Source: Adineta ricciae (Eukaryota; Rotifera; Eurotatoria; Adinetida; Adinetidae). From it: a DNA stretch of 64,000 nucleotides. Below the pieces are notes generated by a model. That model was given only the letters and a program-made list of their open reading frames with translations. It made no database searches and was not told the DNA's origin. Below, piece after piece: positions 32,701-39,549 of the stretch (positions within the stretch are counted from its first letter, which is position 1; each line of letters starts with the position of its first letter). The translations under genes and the position numbers were made by a program. The stretch is taken from contig CAJNOJ010000031.1 in assembly GCA_905250025.1 (NCBI GenBank), forward strand, positions 124,001 through 188,000. The letters are read 5' to 3'.

Positions 32701-35700
32701 ATTTATTTGGTTTAACTGGCACTCTGGGTGGACAAGAATCAAAAAACATCATTCAGCATATTTATAACGTTGATTTTGTTGTTATTCCACCGTATAAACA
32801 TACGCAATTTGTTGCTTATCCAGATCAAGTGCGTTTTTCCGAAGATGCTTGGTTAAACGAGTGCGTTCGATCAGTGTATATCGAAAGTAAGATACAACAG
32901 CGGGCGGTACTAGTCATATGTGAAACAAGATTAGATGCAATGCAAATTCGCAAAACATTAATTGAGAAAGACAAACAATTAGAAAGAATGATAAAACTCT
33001 ACACACGAAGTGATAATGATGAACGACGAGCCGTTGAGTATGTGTTAGATTGTGGAGAGATTATTATTGCAACAAACCTTGCTGGCCGAGGCACTGATAT
33101 TGAAACAACGCATAATGTGGAAAGAAATGGCGGTTTGCATGTTTTACTAACATTTTTACCAATGAATACACGAGTGGAACAACAAGCATTCGGTCGAACT
33201 TCCAGACAAGGAAAACGCGGCACTGCACAATTAATTGTGCTATCATTGGTTCCAAATGAAACGAGTGATGGGCATGTCCAAGCACTGAAAAAGACTCGAG
33301 ATGAAAAAGAACAATCACAAATAGAACGCACAAAGTCTATTGATTTGAAACGAATTCGACAACGTGATGCATTATTTCAAAAGTTTTGTAATTTCTTAAA
33401 AGAATTACGTGAAAAAGAAAATGATAAATGGAAATTAAGGTCAGTCGAAGAATTATGGGCGTTTTGGCTTGAAACAATTGAAGATCTCAATGATGACTCA
33501 ATCCAAAAGAGCTTTGAAGAATTTCGCACGAGAATATCCAACGATTATTCATCCGATGCCATTTTTCACAATCCGTTTTATTTAATTTCGAAAGGACTTG
33601 CTTGTTTATCGAAAAAGAGATACGAAAAGGCAATAAATTGCCTCCGAACGGCTGTTAAACTGGATCTGGTGTATACTGTTGCCGCACGTTATAATTTAGC
33701 TTATGCATTAATGGTCAAATCCAAGAAAGAGGAAGCAAAAGTTGAACTTCGAGAAGCTTTGAGAATCATTGAAAATATTTTCTTACCTCAACAGGAAACC
33801 ATGTTAGTGTCACTAAAAGTCCACCAAGATGCGACAAGCAATAGCGATGTTGAAAATCAAATTATGAATCGACTTAACCTTTTATTTTTAAGTAAAAACC
33901 ACATTGAACAAGCGATCACTGTCCTTGAAGTGGCGGAAAGCAAGAAGCATAATATTCGTTTACGACGCAAAAGTTTAGAAGAATTCTTCAGTGAGATTGA
34001 TCATTTGAAATTGGATATTGAGCAATTCAAAGAGAGTGGTTTCGTGGCATACTTTCAGTTGACTACAAGAGAACCGACACCATGGTTGAGTATCATTACA
34101 GTTGCTATGATTGGTCTTGCACAAGCAGCTGCTGGTGCTGCTCTAATCGTGTTCACAAGTGGCGCAGCTGCCAATATTGGTGTTATGTTGTTGAGCGAAG
34201 GAGCTGGTGATATGATACTTGCAATAAAGTCTGCAGTTACGGGTGAATTCAATTGGAAACAATATGGAATACACAAAGCGATCAGTGTTACAGTGACCGT
34301 TGCAACATGTGGAATGGCAGCTTTGAAAGAGACGGGTTTAGCAATCAGATCAGGAATGAAAGGCGCCTCTAATGTGATCCGAGCAGGAAAGATTGTTGGT
34401 CAACAATCAATCGGACAGTATAATAGAGAAGGTTTCAAACTTCTTGGCATGAAAATGGTTGAGACGTTTGCGAAACAAGGTACTAAAGAACTTCTGATAA
34501 CTGCAGTCGATCAAACAGTTTTAGCTGCGCTCAATGAGAAAATTAACAAAGAATTCTCGGACGCGATTCGAGAAAAAATCAAGAATGAAGTATACGGCAA
34601 CCAAACAATTGATCAATTGTGTGTGCTTGCTGATAATTCAGAGCAAGTGATTGAAGGTTTAGCCCGTCAAATTTTATATAATACTCGTGATGAATTTGTT
34701 GGTGTTGTCAAAGAGATTGCTGTAGGTATATTGGGCCAAGTAACCAAAGGCACTAGTACAATTGCTATACAAGTAATTACTGGCGGGAAATGTCTCTACG
34801 ATTTGCTACAATGTTGCAACAAATTTGTGGTGAAACTTAGAAACGAATTAGAAAAATTAAAACATAGACTGACGATTGATAATTCACTGAAGACTAACTT
34901 AGAAGATATTAACAAAGAACAACTCAAGGAAATCATGGATTCTTTGAAAAAGAACGGTTATCTTTCAGAAGATAATAGTCAAGTTCTCAAACGACTTCAA
35001 TCATCGATATTTCGATCGAAAAATAATCCAATTAATAATGATAGAATCATCAAAATCTGTAATGACGTATACGATCGCGCTATGAACAAACCCCAAATTG
35101 AACTTAAAAAAAACTTAATAACAAAGGTATTAACTGATGAAGTTGCTAATTACATGACAAGTCGTCTCAATGCTGAACTGATCAAGCCTGTCGCTCACAT
35201 TGCCATAAACATAGCCGTTGACAAGTGGTCATCTGAAATGGAACGTATACTTGCTAGTAAGAAAGGAACATTAACAGAACGAATTGAAAATCGTCGAAAT
35301 TTCAACAAAATTATTCAAGCTAGAGATGATGCTCAAAATCGATCAAATGAACCGATTGATCCATATATAGCAGAACTAGCTAATAGTGTTGAAAATGGTG
35401 CTTCCGGTGATATTATGGATATTATTGCGATAAGTGATAACCTTCAATGTCCAATAAAAGTTTTCCGTAATGGAACATTTGATCTGACGATTGGTGAAGA
35501 GTATCGTGGAAAACAATTAAGTGTGAATTTTCAGGAAGGTGAACGTGGAAACATTGGACATTACACTAATATGAATAGCGCCGTTCATACTACTTCGACA
35601 GGTCGCTACAATTGCTTATTTGATGTGCTTAGTGCACAAACGAATATGGACTCTAATGAATTGAGACAAATGAAACTTAACGAGGCTAAGAAGCACCCTG

Positions 35701-36482
35701 ATAGATATCAGAAAATGTTACGTTCTCGAAATAGTTTTCGGCAAGATCAGAAGAACAATTTGATATACATAGGTGGCAAGGAAAATAAAATTTCGGAAAC
35801 GGAACGTCTAGCAGGCAGGCTTGATATAATACTTCAAAGCATTGAAAATAGCAAGATCAAAGTTACGAATAAACAAATTTTAGAATTGATCAAACATGAT
35901 ATCACCACTGAAGACACTAAAAAGGGTATATACGGCAACAAGTATGCAAAAAAATTGTTTCACAGCTCCATAATACACCGCTTAGCTGAATTTGAAAAAC
36001 AGAATTCCGACTTATTTTCCAAACAGTTGTCACGCGGCGAACCATCTTATGACATCGTTGCTCAGTTTTATTTGTTACAGAATAGTTGGAAAAGCGAAGT
36101 GACCCCTATGGACATGCCAGACTATCATTATTCTCAGCTAAATGTCAATGCGAAGTTCTCAAGTTGTAGTACGGATGCAGCTAAAGCTTATCTACCTGGT
36201 GGACTACGAGAAAAGATTGCAGATAAATGGATCAAGACAGAAGGAACGCAAGCTATCCAAGAAATGGGACCAGCTTCGTTCCCATTGCGATATTTTACTC
36301 ATAAAGGGCGATTGGTGTCCATCGACAATAGAATGCTCTTAGCCCATCAGCTCAGTGGTTTCACTCCACATAGAATTGTTCCAAGTGTACCAATTGAATC
36401 AGAAAAAAATAGAGTGCACAACCCAGGCATACCCACTACCACACAGCCAAAATATGATAAAAACATAAACACAGAGCATTAG
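26796..36482 (+). CDS. Giant helical-repeat / SecA-motor / TPR / OTU-like protein
   Basis: One uninterrupted 9687-bp exon encodes 3228 aa, intronless beside intron-bearing partners. Residues about 1-1550 are helical HEAT/ARM-like repeats. A complete SecA-type DEAD motor follows: TGEGKS (1645-1650), VDEVDSMFID (Asp1746), LTGTLGG (about 1970), IATNLAGRGTDIE (2093-2103), and FGRTSRQGKRG (about 2131), the SecA RGRSGRQG equivalent. About 2255-2330 is TPR-like. About 2430-2510 is a Gly/Ala-rich hydrophobic stretch that may be membrane-active. About 2858-2990 looks like an OTU cysteine-protease region with His block NIGHYTN (His2922) before Cys block GRYNCLFDVLSAQ (Cys2940). The C-terminus has VSIDNRMLLAHQLSGF. 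SecA is the bacterial preprotein translocase ATPase; eukaryotic SecA-like giants are uncharacterised. The motor looks catalytically intact. Role unknown; a bacterial origin of the motor is inferred. Confidence 0.9.
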   Translation: MSNQSNSIHDLIQRIQNGHTPTEDCINHLAHDLLNQGLSYDSCRVFVILLNRKIPLPSLVYDRIFNVIINNHSQRAKEEAIHFIDSFVEGGGQASSLLWNALSTALLDHQSESLRTSALKILLTAIKRSNGTNLNQLFWIKMFTALDQRSTDVQLNILELFLALVKKSSYSIGKDIISRMELYLSKISQSVEKYFDQCNKTTLWFLYVVSQKHKISNRVLEIFSDFSIADGSIVEQNVLNNNALLVIRLFVQNKSTHENVPEKVILNLSTCFKRGAFGNTQLLESCLQTLSALADNELAMAHLDGNQLKYYLKDRHLEEKLRASVIILFGNICKGHCTYVDNEIIDVLIQMQDDKKLSKSCLSTLSNIAQRQPDYLSKYPLQKFAMILNQDKNNKNLRQDACLILDCAIRKQLHLTKHEVGALEHALNDSDRKLSLTALIAFQHLFENYHNNTDLIGQYVNKVCKCAIDLILKSNEEFTLNASKLLEILLKYNLKDKFIDAEINVLHRALLKNSNQAINRSISRLLTQIRSKQLNFPSDTRRLIEIDQLTNEFLQKKPINRTDCDEFEKKLNAYFHGNLLSNRPIPSALFDAIGIILKTNSYDFKTTSILLQFAESRRRLPRTFIEILVEQFSISKQMNRLERFVHILYLTFVTNNQPLTEKFPGQFREVFLRNQFFSQYALKMLDFLIKRNQIRLDSSIYDKLINLLQTSMDTNLLETLAIALENSSATAQLPVQPILKIIENNLQVKSSSAEIKYYSCLAIDSLLQYRITLSEATLNLLKTYARGDDTQSMINQSSKMSLREISLSILEKYFRVNEKVLPDDIEHMVNQEVSEKGLLDLNNPVTQLETAKQLLSSMVKSSKTSLSKSQIEILIICLTSPNSSRELKLTLLKICQLTPSNLNSALIQLIFKFIKDSQLAEVVIEIYKSLVDMKTLFPDEILISLIHFLSESSNEVFKESVIEGLKKIIAYQKNISKELLHQIELEILVKDPEKKTIFLEKCYQAVRNRQKLSRNIIQSLESLAKDMEGKVFEIIDLAIQNGQRFSFTFLHSISQEIFKSCEDNVDESLEIILRGTQDGNQLSSKMIESLKRILKNPNQQQLFTILKILSNEVKHTLALDIDIIRSLENLLQVHPLSVLHILKYLQSYQPSPEFITNLNRLSQEYFSDQQINAMFEEIANQPLQVNFHFMEILFTVEYIDEDIDKYSELYSFRHLLCNDLIMRTDPHNQCVMDQSEFEVNLSNIERLFSWESCSFERDDFLMFLIREFSTLSLRTINSILLLLKSGPEALRALFKTSSLRNLQIHWLNSIIDRSSYIKLNETVKLDGDQADKIIDLLFAKLEFSVSLSESFLQRIYGIEDWNQLIEFLNLIFEKKFSEKINFNEYFTRHDSEEIIATNLYFWMMDIKCDFIRNSIAILCEEHQINKPTTLENLSSVILTILLRNWPFEVFERLIELLKSSRDQTFELTVENCIEALFVINNFALVNDHVIKIESIFQSQKSNDWPVLIHQYAVSALFNQQDCEKTLKELLSEIKNGQELSLSTETLEQTYREIVSIYNNDSKVHPIGKAINNWDETDVKKWSMTYKASAEKPTNEAICVIKRAVFLHNSKQSIEPRTIQILSLLLLLHESEGKNKRIARLAQIKTGEGKSLIIAMFAAIKALHGHQVDIITTSPLLAERDAKSKKTFYNMLHLTVGDNNGIASQKPCYKDDVVYGSVENFQFDVLRDEYSLLETRFQRQFDIAIVDEVDSMFIDGNSSFCYLASKTLVIDELQIIFVLIWQELNRTCERLVRIDDKLYCITVPFRRDHNGEITLLKPEQSTAIDVGGQDSAKAEDYFEVEDEYTFIENHITDYVENMLLKPNKKNECLIYIPKHLISFVSQQIRKWIYSAWQAKFVLQENRQYLISEGDNGNKSIIPIDYQSTGIIQTNSTWSGGLQQFLDIKHQLRIHPANLTTNFLSNVAFFSKYKHLFGLTGTLGGQESKNIIQHIYNVDFVVIPPYKHTQFVAYPDQVRFSEDAWLNECVRSVYIESKIQQRAVLVICETRLDAMQIRKTLIEKDKQLERMIKLYTRSDNDERRAVEYVLDCGEIIIATNLAGRGTDIETTHNVERNGGLHVLLTFLPMNTRVEQQAFGRTSRQGKRGTAQLIVLSLVPNETSDGHVQALKKTRDEKEQSQIERTKSIDLKRIRQRDALFQKFCNFLKELREKENDKWKLRSVEELWAFWLETIEDLNDDSIQKSFEEFRTRISNDYSSDAIFHNPFYLISKGLACLSKKRYEKAINCLRTAVKLDLVYTVAARYNLAYALMVKSKKEEAKVELREALRIIENIFLPQQETMLVSLKVHQDATSNSDVENQIMNRLNLLFLSKNHIEQAITVLEVAESKKHNIRLRRKSLEEFFSEIDHLKLDIEQFKESGFVAYFQLTTREPTPWLSIITVAMIGLAQAAAGAALIVFTSGAAANIGVMLLSEGAGDMILAIKSAVTGEFNWKQYGIHKAISVTVTVATCGMAALKETGLAIRSGMKGASNVIRAGKIVGQQSIGQYNREGFKLLGMKMVETFAKQGTKELLITAVDQTVLAALNEKINKEFSDAIREKIKNEVYGNQTIDQLCVLADNSEQVIEGLARQILYNTRDEFVGVVKEIAVGILGQVTKGTSTIAIQVITGGKCLYDLLQCCNKFVVKLRNELEKLKHRLTIDNSLKTNLEDINKEQLKEIMDSLKKNGYLSEDNSQVLKRLQSSIFRSKNNPINNDRIIKICNDVYDRAMNKPQIELKKNLITKVLTDEVANYMTSRLNAELIKPVAHIAINIAVDKWSSEMERILASKKGTLTERIENRRNFNKIIQARDDAQNRSNEPIDPYIAELANSVENGASGDIMDIIAISDNLQCPIKVFRNGTFDLTIGEEYRGKQLSVNFQEGERGNIGHYTNMNSAVHTTSTGRYNCLFDVLSAQTNMDSNELRQMKLNEAKKHPDRYQKMLRSRNSFRQDQKNNLIYIGGKENKISETERLAGRLDIILQSIENSKIKVTNKQILELIKHDITTEDTKKGIYGNKYAKKLFHSSIIHRLAEFEKQNSDLFSKQLSRGEPSYDIVAQFYLLQNSWKSEVTPMDMPDYHYSQLNVNAKFSSCSTDAAKAYLPGGLREKIADKWIKTEGTQAIQEMGPASFPLRYFTHKGRLVSIDNRMLLAHQLSGFTPHRIVPSVPIESEKNRVHNPGIPTTTQPKYDKNINTEH

Positions 36483-36790
36483 TTTCAAGTAAGTTTTTTT
36501 TTCAAGAAAATATCATTACTTGTCGGTGTAGACACTCGCGTCAAAAATTATCTTTTAAATAAAACTATTCACGATTATTGTTCCCCATCTATCCTTGTGT
36601 GACGAAAGCTGTGATGAACTTTTAAATATTTCCTTTGTTTGGAATAAAAAGTGATACAATGTTTCCGTCGTAAATTCCCGACAGAAAAAGTTTACCTATT
36701 AAAATATATAAAGAAAGTATAGCTAATGGTATGATGAAAAGGAAGCTATATATATTGATCATGTTTTGTCATGTGATTTGAGTATAAAAT
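36483..36790 (+). other. 3' flank of the SecA-like gene
   Basis: AT-rich. A poly-A signal AATAAA occurs at about 36558-36563, roughly 76 bp after the stop codon. Nothing else is supported before the foldback element begins. Confidence 0.5.
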
Positions 36791-37328
36791 ATCGGTGTGA
36801 AGCTAGCACCCTTGAGCTAACACCATCAAACTAAGCATTTTCTGAAAACGAATTCCGGTCGATAAAACCGAGTGTATTCGATGCAGAATTCAATTCTGAG
36901 TCCAATGGTGTCACTTTTATCCACCGGAAAACGTTCGGAGAAAAATTGTCTTTGATCTTTCTTTATCCTCGACACATGTATATGCATCATTTTTCGGCTG
37001 TCGGCACGCAATATCTCTGTCCAGAACGAATTCCGGTTCACGGAAAAGAGTTTATTCGACGCAGAATTTGATTCTGCATCGACTGGTGTCACTTTTATTC
37101 ACCGGAAAACGTTCGGAAAAAAGTTTTTCGAATTAAAAAAATATTTGTATATACGTATATATGCGAAAAAATAAGAATCAAGGTAAGCTCCACACCGAAC
37201 GTTTTCCGGTGAATAAAAATGTCACCATTGGACTCAGAATTAAATTCTGCATCGAATACACTCGGTTTTATCGGCCGGAATTCGTTTTCAGAAAATCCTT
37301 AGTTTGATGGTGCTAGCTTCACACCGAT
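36791..37328. mobile_element. Foldback element, 538 bp
   Basis: The ends ATCGGTGTGAAGCTAGCACC (left) and its complement (right, ending 37328) open inverted arms of about 140 bp. The arms share TTTTCTGAAAACGAATTCCG, GATGCAGAATTCAATTCTG and CACCGGAAAACGTTCGG-type blocks. A third block in direct orientation lies at about 37021-37115. No ORF of interest; flanking duplication unclear. Sits immediately downstream of the SecA-like gene. Confidence 0.75.
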
Positions 37329-37339
37329 ACCTAAATTAT

Positions 37340-37810
37340 TAATATACAGGGTAAGGGTTGACCGAAGGGTAATCGGGGTCGAAGATCTCGAATCCGAGGT
37401 TAGTTTCTCGAAATTCTAATTAGCTCATTAGCTAATTAAGCAATGAAAATTTTCTTCGTTGTCGAGTAAGGGTCGACCGAAGGGTAATCGAGGTCGAGGA
37501 TCTCGAATCCGGTGTTAGTTTTTTCATGAACACCTTCTGACGCGGTTTTTGCGACAAAGAATCAATTTTTTAGACGATAATGTTTTAAGTGGCAATATCT
37601 AGAACAAAATGTAACAGCTGACTGAGATCCGATCGCTGGATCTCCATAGTCATCAGCGTATTAATGNGTGTGACATAGTGGCATGGTTCAGTTGAGGACT
37701 GGTAGCAATCGCAGCGCCTAAGTTGTCTTTCAAAGTGTTTGAATGTGGTCAGCACTAGGATAATTCTTTCAGAAAAGGGTCAGCGAATGCAAAGGATGAG
37801 CGCTACTTGT
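37340..37810 (-). repeat. Dispersed repeat element, copy B (right inverted arm)
   Basis: Nearly identical, in reverse orientation, to two separated parts of copy A (18853-19155 and 17543-17893). About 960 bp present in copy A is absent here, and the join coincides with the only ambiguous base of the window (N at 37667). It lacks the 200-bp insertion present in copy A. With copy A it brackets the three-gene cluster. Confidence 0.82.
37667..37667. other. Ambiguous base N, probable assembly join
   Basis: The single N lies exactly at the internal breakpoint of repeat copy B relative to copy A, so it probably marks a collapsed or scaffolded join and not a sequencing error. Confidence 0.6.
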
Positions 37811-38925
37811 TATCAGCAGAAATTAGATATTTTCACAAAAGCAACAATAGATATATCTATACCAAATGTTAAATAAAGCATTCGACATTTTCAAGAAATA
37901 TCAATGCAGTTAGAAAGATTGTGGATGACTACATCAAAAAGCGAAGTCAAGAAAACACGATAGACAATATCTGATGCAATGAGAGAAAAGAATTAGTTAT
38001 CGCAATAATTAAGATAAATGTAAAGAAAGAGATAAAGAAAATGAACACACATGAATAATTATTTTTAAGTAATTTCAAAGTATGTTACGTTTTATATGCT
38101 TGCAATAACACTAGACTCGTAGCAAAGTATCGATTTGCACATGTTCAAAAAATGAAAGAGGTACACTCTCGTTTTGTCGAGTTTATCTAGACGTTACAAT
38201 TCAGCGTCTTGCGCAGAAGAAAGTTGAATTTGCAGGACCTTTATGTCGTAGCGTCGGAGGATAACTGTATCGTACCCTTTCTTCACTCTGCTAATCGGCT
38301 AGGATTTTGTTCACTATGAGTCCTTGCGCCTTGTGTGTAACTATAGCTATAGCAAAGGCAGGTACAATTAGTAGTTGCGTTCTTGTAACTTAAATAACTT
38401 GTGGAATTTTTCTCCCACTTTGCACTCGATCGCGTAGATACCCGAAGAGTTGCTTTACAGGAACAGTGAATTGCTTTTTGATGAATGGAATAGGAATTCG
38501 TCTAGGACGAAGATCGTCACGATTTGTTTCTACTTGTGATGTATTAATTTCCATGAGCGCATACAATGGTTTTCGTATGGAGATCGTATTTGAGGGAAAT
38601 ACTTCGCTTTTTATCTTGAAATCGCTCGAATCTTCCTGATCATCGTATATGAGCTCTCAAAACATTCCCTGTGTACCATTCGAAAGCCCTAGTTCACATG
38701 CACTCTTATCAGTGAGAAGTACAGGTATGTTGGATACGAAGGGTGAGAGACCCTGTAGACACTCGGTCTTGTTATCTGATAGATGGGTTACTTCAAAGCT
38801 CATGTATGAAGATTAACTATTAATTATTACGTCACCGGACATTGAAGAGAGTATTTTATTTCCCATACGTATACACTTAACTAAAGCCGGTATTATACGG
38901 TCAAATAGATTTCTTCTGAAAATCG
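37811..38925. other. Intergenic, no supported gene
   Basis: About 1.1 kb of AT-rich text with no domain-bearing ORF or RNA. Possibly remnants of older elements. Confidence 0.45.
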
Positions 38926-39300
38926 TTATCCTTTGTTTGAAAAAAAAAATTTAATCCTAAAAAACGAACACTACATTCGAGTTCATCGATTCCCAAAACC
39001 TTTTGACCCAACTTTATTAAGAAATTTTTTTTGTAAAAAATGGGTACTTTGTCTGAAAAAAGTGATCGATGAGAAAATTTTTAAAAATCACATGAGATTC
39101 GAGTTCTCCGATCCCAAAAAACCCTTTGCTGAATTTTTAGCAAAAAACACTTTCTCGTAAAAAAGTGGTCTCTTGTCTAAAAATACTTTAAAAAAATCGA
39201 AAAAACTAACATCAGATTCGAAGTTTCCGCATCGAAGTACCTCTGAAAATATCTTTTCCTAAAAGTCGATTCTTGATGCTTTTTTACCCTGCGGACACAC
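38926..39300. repeat. Degenerate tandem repeat array
   Basis: Three units of about 100-130 bp each contain a variant of ATTCGAGTTCATCGATTCCC preceded by an A-rich run and followed by an ACCC-type block: at about 38971, 39098 and 39216. The same motif (GATTCGAGATCCTCGACC) occurs in repeat copies A, B and C. The array ends in a CAAGCAAGCAGGCAA-like short repeat, as do related ones near 19230 and 44170. Confidence 0.6.
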
Positions 39301-39549
39301 AAGCAAGCAGGCAATTAACATTGACTGAACTCTTCTCTATGAGAAAGAGAACAAAATTCTAAAAGCAAAATCTTATTAAAAAGAATAAAGTGAAGATTAA
39401 ATGAAAAATTTATGATCATGTTGTGATTGCTGAAAAAAGAATTCTCTATTGAACGTCAAAATAGTGAATTTTTCAGTTAAATGGTGCAGATAAAAATAAA
39501 TGGAGCAGATAAAAAAAGCAAATAATAAAAACGAACAGACTATTATAAT

